64,000 nucleotides of DNA from DATBSL01 sp963729875 (GCA_963729875.1 CAVSPR010000005.1:310001-374000), one strand, 5' to 3'; counted from the first letter of the stretch, positions 44,837 through 54,291 are shown. Notes: a model not told the origin generated them from the letters alone. Program-made: numbers and translations.

Positions 44837-46399
44837 GTGGGGGAGCGGCTCGAGTCCTGGAAGGAGATCGCCGCGTATCTGGGCCGCGAGGTGCGCACGG
44901 CCCAGCGCTGGGCGACGGCGCGCGGCCTCCCCGTGCACCGCCTGCCCGGCGGAGGCCGTCGGCCTCGGGTCTTCTCGCTGAAATCCGAGGTCGACCGGTG
45001 GCTGCGAGCGGGTGGCCCGGAGGCGCGAGGGGACCTCCCGTCGGTGGCCGTGCTGCCGTTCCAGAACCTCGGGGGACGTACTGATGACCAGTACTTCGGC
45101 GACGGTCTGGCCGACGACGTCATCAACGCCCTCGTGCGGATCCCGGGCCTGCGCGTGACCGCCCGCACGTCCTCGTTCGCCTTCACGGCCCGGGGGCAGG
45201 ACGTGCGCGAGGTCGGGCGGCGGCTGGGGGCGATCTGGCTGATCGAAGGCAGCGTCCGGCGCGATCGCAACCGGGTGCGCGTCACGGCACAGCTCGTCAG
45301 CGCACGGGACGGCTACCACGCCTGGAGCGAGCGTTTCGACCGACGGCTCACCGACATCTTCGCGATCCAGGATGAGATCGCCCATGCGATCGCCCAGGCC
45401 CTGAAGGTCGAGCTCACTGCTCACGCGCCCGCCGCGCGCCCGACCCTGGACCTCGCGGCCTACGACCTCTACGTCAAGGGACGCTCCGTCAGCCGGGTGC
45501 TGACCGCCGAAGCGTATGAGCAGGCCCGCGAGTGCTACGAGGCGGCCATCGCCCGCGACCCCGGGTTCGCGCTGGCGCACTTCGCCCTCGCCGACCTGCT
45601 GTTCTACGCCGTGCAATTCGGGATCACCGCCTCGCCGCACGTGGCGGTCCGCGCGCGGGACGCGCTCGCCCGGTCGCTGGAGCTCGACGACCGGGTGGGC
45701 GAGGCTCACGGTCTGCTCGGGGTGTTCCGCGGCATCCTCGACCACGACTGGCCGGGCTCGGAGGCGGCCTTTCGGCGCGCCTTCGAGCTGAGCCCGGGGG
45801 CGGCGAGCCTGCTGTCCAACCACGCCTGGCTGCACCTGGTGCCGAGGCTGCAGCTCGCGCAGGCGCTGGACGAGGCTCAGCAGGCCGTCGCGCTCGACCC
45901 TCTCTCGCCCTTCATGCATGGGCGGCTGGGCCTCGTGCAAGTGGCGGCCCGCCAGTACGGGCCCGCGGTGGAGGCCTGCCGCAGGGCCGTCGAGCTGGCC
46001 CCCGGGCTCTGGTGGGTGCACTGGTTCCACGCGACCGCGCTCTTCGCGGGCGGGAGGCGGGACGAGGCGCTGCGGCAGGCGCACAGGGTCTACGAGCAGG
46101 TTCACCAACCGCTGATCGTCGGCGGGATGGCGCTCTTCTGGGGCCTGTCTCGTCGCCGGAAGCGGGCGAAGGAGTTCCTCGTCGAGCTGGAGGCCATGGC
46201 CCGCACGGGGTACGTGCCTCCATCGGCCTTCGCCATGGCCTACATCGGGCTCGGGGACGACCGCGCTTTCGAGTGGCTGGAGAAGGCGATCGACGGGCGG
46301 GATCCGATCGTCACCCACCTGCCCTCGATGCCGCTCTACGACGGCCTCCGCGGCGACCCGCGGTTCCCGGATCTCCTGGCCCGGATGCACCTCACGTGA
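44837..46399 (+). CDS. helix-turn-helix/TPR regulator with adenylate-cyclase-like FlgO-type domain
   Basis: 520 residues. An N-terminal HTH (SWKEIAAYLGREVRTAQRWATARGLPVHR) is followed by SVAVLPFQNLGG...FGDGLADDVINAL and LIEGSVRRDRNRVRVTAQLV, the domain shared with FlgO- and TolB-like proteins and adenylate-cyclase-associated regulators. The rest, about 230-520, is TPR. This layout is common in Acidobacteriota. No cyclase or kinase motif is seen, so it is likely a DNA-binding regulator acting with TPR partner binding. GTG 44837 matches the family start. Divergent from 44688. Confidence 0.8.
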   Translation: MGERLESWKEIAAYLGREVRTAQRWATARGLPVHRLPGGGRRPRVFSLKSEVDRWLRAGGPEARGDLPSVAVLPFQNLGGRTDDQYFGDGLADDVINALVRIPGLRVTARTSSFAFTARGQDVREVGRRLGAIWLIEGSVRRDRNRVRVTAQLVSARDGYHAWSERFDRRLTDIFAIQDEIAHAIAQALKVELTAHAPAARPTLDLAAYDLYVKGRSVSRVLTAEAYEQARECYEAAIARDPGFALAHFALADLLFYAVQFGITASPHVAVRARDALARSLELDDRVGEAHGLLGVFRGILDHDWPGSEAAFRRAFELSPGAASLLSNHAWLHLVPRLQLAQALDEAQQAVALDPLSPFMHGRLGLVQVAARQYGPAVEACRRAVELAPGLWWVHWFHATALFAGGRRDEALRQAHRVYEQVHQPLIVGGMALFWGLSRRRKRAKEFLVELEAMARTGYVPPSAFAMAYIGLGDDRAFEWLEKAIDGRDPIVTHLPSMPLYDGLRGDPRFPDLLARMHLT

Positions 46400-46438
46400 T
46401 TGGGGACGGACGCACCGGCCCAGTGGGGGGGTGAGGTG

Positions 46439-47617
46439 ATGCCGCAGTATCGATACCTGATCGTGGGGGGCGGCATGGCCGCCGACGCGGCCGTGCGCGG
46501 GATCCGCGAGCGCGACGCCAGCGGGTCGATCGGGCTCGTGGGCGCCGAGCCGCAGCCACCCTACAGCCGGCCGCCGCTGTCGAAGGCGCTGTGGAAGGGC
46601 GAGCCCGTGGAGAGCATCTGGCGCGGCACGGACGCGCTCGACGTCGCGCTCCACCTGGGGCGCACCGTCGCGCGGCTCGACCCTTCGGCCCGTCGCGCGA
46701 CGGACCAGCACGGCGTCGAGTACACGTTCGAGAAGGCCCTCCTGGCCACCGGGGGCACGCCGCGGAGGCTTCCCGGCGCCGGTGGCGACGTCGTCTACTT
46801 CCGCACCTTCGCCGACTACGAACGGCTGCGCGCGCTGGCCTCGCCGGGACGGCGCATCGCCGTGATCGGGGGCGGGTTCATCGGCTCCGAGATCGCGGCG
46901 GCGCTGGCGCTGGTCGGCGCCCTGCCGGTGATGATCTTCCCCGACCAGGGCATCGCGCAGCGGGCGTTCGGCCCCGAGCTGTCGCGCTTCGTCACGGGCG
47001 CGTACCGCGCGCGCGGTGTCGAGCTGCTCACCGGGGACTCGGTGCGGCAGATCGCGCCCCACGTCGACGGTGCCGTGGTGACGACCGGATCCGGCCGCCA
47101 GCTGCCGGTCGCGGCCGTGGTCGCGGGGCTCGGGATCGAGCCGAATGTCACGCTCGCGCAGGCCGCTGCTCTCGCCTGCTCGAACGGAATCCTCGTCGAC
47201 GCCCACCTGCGCACGACGCACCCGGACGTGTACGCCGCCGGGGACGTGGCGACCGTTTACTCCGACGCGCTCGGCCGGCGCACGCGCGTCGAGCACGAGG
47301 ACGCGGCGCTCACGATGGGCCGGACGGCCGGGCGGGCGATGGCCGGCGACCTCGCTCCGTACACGCACCTGCCGTCCTTCTACTCCGACCTCTTCGACAT
47401 GGGTTACGAGGCCGTCGGCACGCTGGACGCCCGGCTGGAGATGGTGCCGGACTGGAAGGAGCCCTTCCGCGAGGGAGTCGTCTACTACCTCGAGAGCGGC
47501 CGCGTGCGGGGCGTGCTGCTGTGGAACGTCTGGGGCCAGGTCGACGCCGCGCGCGCGCTGATCTCGGAGCCCGGGCCGTTCCGCCCGGAAGACCTGCGGG
47601 GGCGGATCGCAGCCTGA
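46439..47617 (+). CDS. FAD/NAD(P)H-dependent ferredoxin reductase-like protein
   Basis: 392 residues. Two Rossmann folds: FAD at YLIVGGGMAADAAVRGI and NAD(P)H at RIAVIGGGFIGSEIAAAL, with the FAD-contacting PPYSRPPLSKALWKGE near 50-65 and DVYAAGDVATVY. It resembles putidaredoxin/rhodocoxin reductases and AIF-type enzymes that move electrons to a ferredoxin. No ferredoxin or P450 gene is adjacent. GTGAGGTG precedes ATG 46439. The C-terminal reductase domain is complete. Confidence 0.88.
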   Translation: MPQYRYLIVGGGMAADAAVRGIRERDASGSIGLVGAEPQPPYSRPPLSKALWKGEPVESIWRGTDALDVALHLGRTVARLDPSARRATDQHGVEYTFEKALLATGGTPRRLPGAGGDVVYFRTFADYERLRALASPGRRIAVIGGGFIGSEIAAALALVGALPVMIFPDQGIAQRAFGPELSRFVTGAYRARGVELLTGDSVRQIAPHVDGAVVTTGSGRQLPVAAVVAGLGIEPNVTLAQAAALACSNGILVDAHLRTTHPDVYAAGDVATVYSDALGRRTRVEHEDAALTMGRTAGRAMAGDLAPYTHLPSFYSDLFDMGYEAVGTLDARLEMVPDWKEPFREGVVYYLESGRVRGVLLWNVWGQVDAARALISEPGPFRPEDLRGRIAA

Positions 47618-47627
47618 AGGACGTCAC

Positions 47628-50033
47628 TCACCGGGCCCTCGCCTCGGCCTCGACTCGAAAGTCCCTTCCTTCCCACCGGCCGGCCCCTCCGGGCCAGAAG
47701 AAGGTGAATCGAACGGCGGCGCGCTGGACTTCGGGGACGACGATGTCCACGTAGTGGATCCCGAGGGCCGTCGTGAGCGAATCCGATTCCGTGAAGACGC
47801 CCCCGTCGTCCAGGCTCCAGCGGAGACGGAAGGGTGTCGCGTCCTGGATGCGCAGCGTCGCCCCCGCGGGCACGCTCCGCGGCTGGCGGCTGAATTTCCA
47901 GACCTCCAGGTCCTTGCGGCCCCTGCCCGACAGATAGCGATCGGCCACCGCGGCGACGCGGTCGAACACCACGCCGTCGCGGACGGACCGGAGCAGCTTG
48001 ATGTACTCGGCATGCGCCCACATGAGGGGCATCGCGGAGCCGGTGGGGCGCCCGAAGAACAGCTCCTTGCCGGGGATGTCCCCGGCGTCCCAGATCTGCT
48101 CCGGGAGCATGCCCCCTCGCGAGGCGAAGCCCTCCATCGCCCGGACGTACGGCTTCGCGTCTCGACCCGCGGCGAGCTCGTAGTGGCCGCGTTCGCCGGT
48201 GAGCAGGGGCCACGCCCGTCCGACCCCCCAATCCTCGAAGGGACTGCCGTCGCTCCGCTGGCCGTACCCGTCGTGGTTGTAGCGGCGCCAGCACGGGCCC
48301 GCAGGGGTCTCGGCCCTGAGGACGGCGTCCACCACGCGCAGGGAGTCCTCCATGAGCGGACTGCCGGCCCTGCGGATGCCGTAGCGGACGAGCTCCAGGA
48401 AGCCGGGGTCGACGACGTCCTTGGCCGGGAACTGGTGAGGCTTGCCCGGCTCGGTGTTGGCCATCGTCACGATCCCCGTGTTGGGATCCTCCAGTGGGCA
48501 TGGATCGTTCGGGTCTGCGGGGAGGATGCGGATGTAGTGCTCGGTGATCCCTGGAACCAGCGACCCCTGCCGGGTCAGCGTCCAGGCCTCGACGTGCGAC
48601 TCGAGGAAGTCCGCGTAGTCCTCGAGGAACGTCGCCGTGTCGCCGTCCGCGCGCTGCCGGGCGAACTGCGCCGCGCAGACGAGGCCCGCGATGCAGGCCG
48701 CCAGCGTCGAGGGCGAGTAGCCGGCGCACTCCTCCCATCGCTCCTGGGGCGTGACCGGGCTCCGCTCGACGAGGTAGCGGGCCGCCCTCAGGACCATCGG
48801 ATAGGGATCGAAGGCGCGCACGGCCCCGTGTTCCTGAAGCTGCCAGGCCAGGATCAACGGGAAGGCCGTTTCGTCGAGCTGCACGCCGCGCCAGTACGGC
48901 TCGCCGTCGATCCAGAAGTTCTGGTAGAAGCCGCCGCTCGGCAGCTGCGTGGCCGCGAGATAGATGAGCGCCCTCTCGGGGGTCCTCGCGTACCCCGCCG
49001 CCAGCAGCGCCGTCGCGCTGCTGCACATGTCGCGCGTCCAGACGAGATGGTAGCCACCCAGCCCGTCCTCGTCGCCGCGTGCCTCCCCCCAGGGGATGCT
49101 CAGCGACGCGATCAGGGCTCCCGGGTAGCTCTTGTCTTCGTGCGCCAGGAGCAGGCTGCGGCTCGTCTGATAGAGCCGTCCGCCGTCGGCGGAGGCCCCC
49201 TGCAGCGGCGCGCTGGCGGCGCAGGCCCGATGCCACTGATCCCGGAATCTCTCGCGTTGCTCCTCGTACGGGATGCCCAGTGACTGCAGCAGGATGGTCG
49301 TGGCCGCGTGACGCCCGAAACCGAAGGCGAGGCCCAACGTGAACGTCCTCGAGGTGGAAAGGTCGAGCTCGCCCATGACCGCGACGTTTCCGTCGAGGGC
49401 CCGGTCGAACTCCCAGTCCATGCGGAGATTCCTCTTCAGGTCGGTCCAGCCGTCGCTCGCGCCCACGAACCCGCAGGAGGAGCGCGAGAACGGGACCGAA
49501 GCCCCGAGGGCCAGGTGGATCTCGCCGCGGTGGGCGACCAGAACATCCCTGCCCGCGACGCTCGCCTTGAGCGCGCTGTTCCCCCAACCCCTGCCCTCGA
49601 GGTGCGGGGCGAGCAGGACGTAGAGCCGCAGCTTCTCCAGCAGCGCCTCGTCGCCTTCCAGGCGGGTGTGGATCAAGACGCAGGGCAGATGCGGGTCGGC
49701 GATGATCTCCTTGACGATGCGATAGCGCTTCCCCGGGTCCGAGTTGACCAGGCGGTAGCCGAGAGCGTGATCGTCGACGTATTCCAGGCGGGTCTCCAGG
49801 TCGCGCTTCTCCTCGTGGAACAGGCCTTCACCGTCCGTGACGAGGTAGCCGAGGTCCCGGACCTGGGGAGAGTCCACGGTGGGGAAGTAGACCTCGTTGA
49901 GGATGCCGTGGGAGAGCGTGAACCACACCCGGCTGGCGGTGCTGTAGGCCGTGCCCACCCCCTCCTTGCTGCTGCTCGTCCAACGCGGAGGTATCCCCGG
50001 GCGCCCGAACGCGTCTCCTGCCCGCGGCTCCAT
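47628..50033 (-). CDS. GH15 glucoamylase/trehalase-type glycosidase
   Basis: 801 residues. Residues 1-270 form the N-terminal beta-sandwich (GVGTAYSTASRVWFTLSHGILNEVYFPTVD). The (alpha/alpha)6 catalytic domain has GGYHLVWTRDMC, the catalytic-base region and MLPEQIWD with FEDWGVGRAWPLLTGERGHYEL. A C-terminal beta domain of about 120 residues follows. No signal peptide, so it acts in the cytoplasm on glycogen, maltodextrin or trehalose, releasing glucose. It is the last gene of gnd-zwf-GH15, 8 bp after zwf, consistent with feeding glucose into the pentose phosphate path. Confidence 0.9.
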   Translation of the reverse strand: MEPRAGDAFGRPGIPPRWTSSSKEGVGTAYSTASRVWFTLSHGILNEVYFPTVDSPQVRDLGYLVTDGEGLFHEEKRDLETRLEYVDDHALGYRLVNSDPGKRYRIVKEIIADPHLPCVLIHTRLEGDEALLEKLRLYVLLAPHLEGRGWGNSALKASVAGRDVLVAHRGEIHLALGASVPFSRSSCGFVGASDGWTDLKRNLRMDWEFDRALDGNVAVMGELDLSTSRTFTLGLAFGFGRHAATTILLQSLGIPYEEQRERFRDQWHRACAASAPLQGASADGGRLYQTSRSLLLAHEDKSYPGALIASLSIPWGEARGDEDGLGGYHLVWTRDMCSSATALLAAGYARTPERALIYLAATQLPSGGFYQNFWIDGEPYWRGVQLDETAFPLILAWQLQEHGAVRAFDPYPMVLRAARYLVERSPVTPQERWEECAGYSPSTLAACIAGLVCAAQFARQRADGDTATFLEDYADFLESHVEAWTLTRQGSLVPGITEHYIRILPADPNDPCPLEDPNTGIVTMANTEPGKPHQFPAKDVVDPGFLELVRYGIRRAGSPLMEDSLRVVDAVLRAETPAGPCWRRYNHDGYGQRSDGSPFEDWGVGRAWPLLTGERGHYELAAGRDAKPYVRAMEGFASRGGMLPEQIWDAGDIPGKELFFGRPTGSAMPLMWAHAEYIKLLRSVRDGVVFDRVAAVADRYLSGRGRKDLEVWKFSRQPRSVPAGATLRIQDATPFRLRWSLDDGGVFTESDSLTTALGIHYVDIVVPEVQRAAVRFTFFWPGGAGRWEGRDFRVEAEARAR

Positions 50034-50041
50034 CGCCCGGC

Positions 50042-51439
50042 TCACCGGGCCCTCTTCCCGGGCGCGGGGTTGTGCCAGCCGCCGTCGGCCGCGATGAGGG
50101 CGTCGGCCTCTTTCGGGCCCCAGCTCCCGCGCCGGTAGGGGCGGACACGGTGGTGGGCCTTCAGTACGGGGTCGACGACCGCCCAGGCGGCCTCCACCGC
50201 GTCCTCGCGGGTGAAGAGCGCTCCGTCGCCCGCCATGGCGTCGTCGAGGAGCCGCTCGTAGGGCCCGTCCTCTCCCGGCTCCTCCTCGAGCAGGTATAGC
50301 TCCCGCTGGTCGCCGACGAACTCCTTGCCGGCGCGCTTGACACGGGCGGCGAGGGCGACGGCGGATGTCGGGGAGAGGTGGAAGCGCAGGTAGTTGGCCC
50401 GGCCGGCCGCCGGCTTCGAGTCGGCGAAGAGCCTCTGCGGCGGCGGCTTGAGCTCCACCAGGACCTCGGCCGCCGTGTCGCGCAGGAACTTGCCCGAGCG
50501 CAGGTACCACGGAACCCCCTGCCAGCGCCACGAGTCGATGAAGAGCCGCAGGGCGCAGAAGGTCTCGACGTCGGACTTCCTCGCGACGTTCGGCTCCCTC
50601 CGGTAGCCGGCGTACTGGCCTCGCACCACGTCGTCGGGCCCCAGGGGGCGCATGGCCTGGAAGACCTTGGCCTTCTCGCTGTGCACGGCGCCGAAGCCCC
50701 GGTACGCGGGCGGCTCCATGGCCAGCAGCGCGACGATCTGGAAGAGATGGTTCTGGACCACGTCGCGCAGGCAGCCGGCGCTCTCGTAGAAAGCGCCCCG
50801 CTGCCCCACGCCGAAGTCCTCGGACAGGGTGACCTGGACGCTGGCCACGCAGTTGCGGTTCCAGATCGGCTCCAGGAAGGAGTTGGCGAAGCGGAAGTAG
50901 AGGATGTTCATGATCGCCTCCTTCCCGAGGAAGTGATCGATGCGGAAGATCGAGTCTTCCGGGAACACCGAGTGCGCGACGCGGTTCAGCTCCCGGGCGG
51001 AGGCCAGGTCGCGTCCGAACGGCTTCTCGACGATGACGCGCGCACCGTCCGCCAGGTCCGCGGCGCCGAGTCCCCGGATCACGGTCGCGAAGAGCGAGGG
51101 CGGGATCGCGAGGTAGTGCGCCGGGCGCCGGGCGCCGGCCAGGGCGTTCTTGATCGCCGTGAACGTGCCCGGGTCGTTGTAGTCCCCGCTCACGTACCGC
51201 AGACGCGAAAGAAGGTGTTGCAGGGCGCGCGGGCTGTCGATCCCGCCCGATCGCTTGATGCCGTCCTTCACGCGCCGACCCAGGCGCGCCAGGCTCCACT
51301 TCGGGAAGGCGACGCCGATGACCGGGACCTTCAAGGCGCCCCGTTTCGCGAGCGCGTAGAGCGCCGGGAAGATCATCTTGTGGGCGAGGTCGCCCGTCAC
51401 GCCGAAGAGCACGAGCGCGTCCGAGCGGGAGCGGCTCAT
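50042..51439 (-). CDS. zwf: glucose-6-phosphate 1-dehydrogenase
   Basis: 465 residues. It oxidises glucose-6-phosphate to 6-phosphogluconolactone with NADP+. Nucleotide-binding LFGVTGDLAHKMIFPALYAL is at the N-terminus; RIDHFLGKE carries the catalytic His/substrate site; YLRSGKFL and GYRREPN are further family motifs. ATG 51439 overlaps the gnd stop by four bases. The middle gene of the operon; no lactonase gene is present here. Confidence 0.97.
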   Translation of the reverse strand: MSRSRSDALVLFGVTGDLAHKMIFPALYALAKRGALKVPVIGVAFPKWSLARLGRRVKDGIKRSGGIDSPRALQHLLSRLRYVSGDYNDPGTFTAIKNALAGARRPAHYLAIPPSLFATVIRGLGAADLADGARVIVEKPFGRDLASARELNRVAHSVFPEDSIFRIDHFLGKEAIMNILYFRFANSFLEPIWNRNCVASVQVTLSEDFGVGQRGAFYESAGCLRDVVQNHLFQIVALLAMEPPAYRGFGAVHSEKAKVFQAMRPLGPDDVVRGQYAGYRREPNVARKSDVETFCALRLFIDSWRWQGVPWYLRSGKFLRDTAAEVLVELKPPPQRLFADSKPAAGRANYLRFHLSPTSAVALAARVKRAGKEFVGDQRELYLLEEEPGEDGPYERLLDDAMAGDGALFTREDAVEAAWAVVDPVLKAHHRVRPYRRGSWGPKEADALIAADGGWHNPAPGKRAR

Positions 51440-52470
51440 CGGGCGCCTCCCTCGACGGGGGCGGCCTTCTCCTGGTGGCCGCCGAACTCGTAGCGCAGTG
51501 CGGACAGCATCCTGTCCGCGAAGTCGGCCTCGCCGCGCGAGCCGAAGCGCTCGTAGAGCGCAGCGCTGAGCACGGGCGCCGGAACCGCCACGTCGACGGC
51601 CGCCATGATCGTCCAGCGCCCCTCGCCCGAGTCCGACACCCGGCCGGCGAACTTCGACAGGTCGGGGCTCTCGAGGAGGGCGGCGGCGGCCAGGTCCAGG
51701 AGCCACGAGGCGATCACGCTGCCGCGGCGCCACACCTCGGCGATGTCGGCCAGGTTCAGGTCGAAGGGGTAGTGCTCGGGGTGGCGCAGCGGCGTCGTCT
51801 CGGCGTCGACGGCGCGCGCTCGCCGGCCGGAGCTGGCATGGTGGAGGACGTTCAGCCCTTCCGCGTAGGCGGCCATGATGCCGTACTCGATGCCGTTGTG
51901 AACCATCTTGACGAAGTGGCCGGCGCCCGAGGGGCCGCAGTGCAGGTAGCCGCGCTCGGCGGTGCCGCTGGCCTTCTCGCGTCCGGGGGTGCGAGGCGCC
52001 GACTCCATGTCCGGGGCGAGAGCGGCGAAGATGGGCTCGAGCCGCCGTACGGCGACCGGGTCTCCGCCGATCATCTGGCAGTAGCCTCGCTCCAGGCCCC
52101 AGACTCCGCCGCTCGTCCCGACGTCGACGTAGTGGATGCCGGCCGGCTCGAGCTCGGCCGCGCGCCGAAGGTCGTCGTGGTAGTGGGAGTTGCCGCCGTC
52201 GACCACCACGTCGTCACGAGCGAGCAGCGGAACGAGGCCGCCGAGCGTCGGCTCGACCGCGGCCGCCGGCACCATCATCCAGAGGGCGCGCGGCGGGCTG
52301 AGCTTGTGGACGAAGTCCTCGAGCGACGTCGCCCCGACCGCCCCCTCCGCGGCGAGCGCCGCCACGGCCGGAGGCTGCAGGTCGTACACGACGCACTGGT
52401 GGCCGGCCCGCAGCAGGCGCCGCACCATGCTGGTACCCATCCGCCCCAGACCGACCATGCCGAGCTCCAT
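51436..52470 (-). CDS. gnd: 6-phosphogluconate dehydrogenase (decarboxylating, short type)
   Basis: 344 residues, the short GndA/YqeC-like class rather than the 470-residue one. Rossmann GLGRMGTSMVRRLL, then GTSGGVWGLERGYCQMIGG and VKMVHNGIEYGIMAAYAEG with the catalytic Lys. It converts 6-phosphogluconate to ribulose-5-phosphate, CO2 and NAD(P)H. GGGAGG lies 4 bp before ATG 52470. First gene of gnd-zwf-GH15, transcribed divergently from the LysR gene through a 106-bp gap holding repeat copy B. Confidence 0.95.
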   Translation of the reverse strand: MELGMVGLGRMGTSMVRRLLRAGHQCVVYDLQPPAVAALAAEGAVGATSLEDFVHKLSPPRALWMMVPAAAVEPTLGGLVPLLARDDVVVDGGNSHYHDDLRRAAELEPAGIHYVDVGTSGGVWGLERGYCQMIGGDPVAVRRLEPIFAALAPDMESAPRTPGREKASGTAERGYLHCGPSGAGHFVKMVHNGIEYGIMAAYAEGLNVLHHASSGRRARAVDAETTPLRHPEHYPFDLNLADIAEVWRRGSVIASWLLDLAAAALLESPDLSKFAGRVSDSGEGRWTIMAAVDVAVPAPVLSAALYERFGSRGEADFADRMLSALRYEFGGHQEKAAPVEGGAR

Positions 52471-52496
52471 GGGGCCTCCCTTTTGCTGTTCATCCA

Positions 52497-52525
52497 AGTC
52501 TAGGGAAGCCGGGGGTGGGATCCAA
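52497..52525 (-). promoter_or_regulatory. candidate promoter of gnd-zwf-GH15
   Basis: On the minus strand TTGGAT (52520-52525), a 17-bp spacer and TAGACT (52497-52502); the gnd start is about 20 nt after the inferred transcription start. Confidence 0.5.
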
Positions 52526-52579
52526 GAGTTGTTTGGGACCTGTCACATAGGAACCTTCCGATGTATCGTCGGGGCGTGG
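52497..52579. repeat. duplicated regulatory block, copy B
   Basis: Partner of 43293-43377. Lies in the divergent gnd/LysR gap. The segment ATAGGAACCTTCCGAT (52547-52562) is close to palindromic (GGAA-CC-TTCC), the type of dyad bound by LysR proteins. The block ends at the LysR start codon. Confidence 0.8.
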
Positions 52580-53469
52580 AGACGCTCAACCATCACCACC
52601 TCTACCACTTCTGGACGGTGGTCCGCGAAGGCGGCGTGACGCGGGCGAGCGAGAAGCTCCACGTCTCGCAGCCCACGGTCAGCGGCCAGCTCCGGGAGCT
52701 GCAGCAAGTCCTCGGAGAGAAGCTGCTCGTTCGCTCCGGGCGGACCGTGGTTCTCACCGACGTCGGCCGCACGGTCTACCGCTACGCGGACGAGATCTTC
52801 GCCCTCGGTCGCGAGCTGCAGCAGGCCGTGAAGGGCCGGGTGACGCACCCGGCGCGCCTGGCGGTGGGTGTCGCCATGGTCGTGCCCAAGCTGGTCGCCT
52901 ACCAGATGCTCGAGCCGGCCCTCCAGCTTCCGGAGCCGATCCAGCTGGACTGCGTGCACGAGCGGCCGGAGCGTCTCGTCGCCGAGCTGGCGGTGTACTC
53001 CCTGGACCTGGTCCTCGCCGACACCCCCGCCCCTCCGGCCATCAAGGTGCGGGCCTACAGCCACCTGCTCGGCGAGTGCGGCGTGTCGATCTTCGGGAGC
53101 GAGCGCATGGCGGCGGCCCACCGCCGACGATTCCCGCGGTCGCTCGACGGCGCGCCGTTCCTGCTGCCGAGCGGGGACTCCGGCCTCCGCCTGTCGCTCG
53201 AGGACTGGTTCCGGGCGCAGGGGGTCCGGCCGCGCGTCGTCGGCACCTTCGAGGACAGCGCCCTCATCGACGCCTTCGGCCAGGCGGGAGCGGGGCTGTT
53301 CGCCATGCCCTCGGCAATCGACGCGGAGGTGCGGCGCCAGTACCGCGTCCGGCTCGTGGGGCGGCTCGAGAAGGTCCGGCAGCGCTTCTACGCGATCACC
53401 GTCGAGAGGAAGCTGCGCAACCCGGCGGTGATCGCCATCTCCGAGCGGGCGCGGGCGCTCTTCGCCTGA
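52576..53469 (+). CDS. LysR-family regulator, NhaR-like
   Basis: 297 residues. The N-terminal winged helix (ETLNHHHLYHFWTVVREGGVTRASEKLHVSQPTVSGQLRELQQ) matches NhaR closely, and the effector-binding domain follows. NhaR in E. coli responds to sodium and controls nhaA, but no antiporter is nearby here. I set the start at GTG 52576 because that is where the family begins and because the preceding bases belong to a block conserved elsewhere without the gene. It diverges from gnd and is the obvious candidate regulator of that operon. Confidence 0.88.
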   Translation: METLNHHHLYHFWTVVREGGVTRASEKLHVSQPTVSGQLRELQQVLGEKLLVRSGRTVVLTDVGRTVYRYADEIFALGRELQQAVKGRVTHPARLAVGVAMVVPKLVAYQMLEPALQLPEPIQLDCVHERPERLVAELAVYSLDLVLADTPAPPAIKVRAYSHLLGECGVSIFGSERMAAAHRRRFPRSLDGAPFLLPSGDSGLRLSLEDWFRAQGVRPRVVGTFEDSALIDAFGQAGAGLFAMPSAIDAEVRRQYRVRLVGRLEKVRQRFYAITVERKLRNPAVIAISERARALFA

Positions 53470-53502
53470 GGCGGCGCGGGGGCGCCGGTCGGGGGCGCCC
53501 CC

Positions 53503-54291
53503 TCACCGGGGGTCCGGCTCGACGGGCGGGGCCGGCGGCTGGACGAGCGAGACCGGGGCCGCCGCCCGGCTGCTCAGCCAGCGGCCCACCTCGGAGGCCA
53601 TCTCGGCGGCGACGAGGTTCGTTCCGTCTGCGTTGAGGTGCTCGCCGTCCTCGGTCAGCTGCCCCGACTCGCGCGCTCGGCCGGGCGTGTTGGCCTCCAG
53701 CCAGAGGAACGCGGCGTGGCGCGTGTCGACCCAGGTCGCGTGGTGCGCGTGCGAGACGCGGCGGTTGATCTCGGCGTAGGCGTCCAGGACGTGGTCCTTC
53801 GGGTTGCGGCCGTGCGGGCGCTCGCCGAAGAGGGTGGGCCCGGAGACGATCACGTGGTGCGTCATGGCGCTCAAGTCGGCCAGCACCGCGGCGAGGTCGC
53901 GCTCGTAGGCGACGCGGAGCGCGCGGGACCGCGCGGGGCTCTCCCTCGCGTCCTCCACGTCGGCCGCGTCGCTGTCCCAGTAGAGGACGACCGCCGCGGG
54001 CCGGAGCGGCAGGACGTCCTCCGCGAGCCGGGCCCGGATGTCGGCGATGCAGTCGCCGTCGGCCCCGGCGTTCACGAGGTCGAGCGCCGTGCCGGGGTGC
54101 GTGCGCGCGAGCGTCGTTCGCACGCGGTCCAGCAGGCCGTGGTCCCGGTCGGATCGGCTCACCAGCGAGTCGCCCACGAAGACGACCCGCTCGACCCCTT
54201 GCGGGGTGGCGGGGACCGCGTGGGCGCAGGCCGCGGTCGCAGCGCCGAGGCAGGCGACGAGACCGCGGAGAGAAGGAGCGAGCCGGGCCAT
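53503..54291 (-). CDS. exported SGNH/GDSL hydrolase
   Basis: 262 residues with a signal or lipoprotein leader (LVACLGAATAAC). Block I is FVGDSLVSRS with Ser42; Block III-like VNAGADGDC; near the C-terminus DGEHLNADGT gives the catalytic Asp-x-x-His. An esterase or lipase of the envelope. ATG 54291 sets the leader. A single gene between the LysR and radical SAM genes. Confidence 0.8.
   Translation of the reverse strand: MARLAPSLRGLVACLGAATAACAHAVPATPQGVERVVFVGDSLVSRSDRDHGLLDRVRTTLARTHPGTALDLVNAGADGDCIADIRARLAEDVLPLRPAAVVLYWDSDAADVEDARESPARSRALRVAYERDLAAVLADLSAMTHHVIVSGPTLFGERPHGRNPKDHVLDAYAEINRRVSHAHHATWVDTRHAAFLWLEANTPGRARESGQLTEDGEHLNADGTNLVAAEMASEVGRWLSSRAAAPVSLVQPPAPPVEPDPR

Noticed and set aside
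52561..52575. ATG 52561 as the LysR start
   Set aside because: The codons before 52576 lie in the repeated regulatory block that also occurs without the gene; family members begin at the METLN position.
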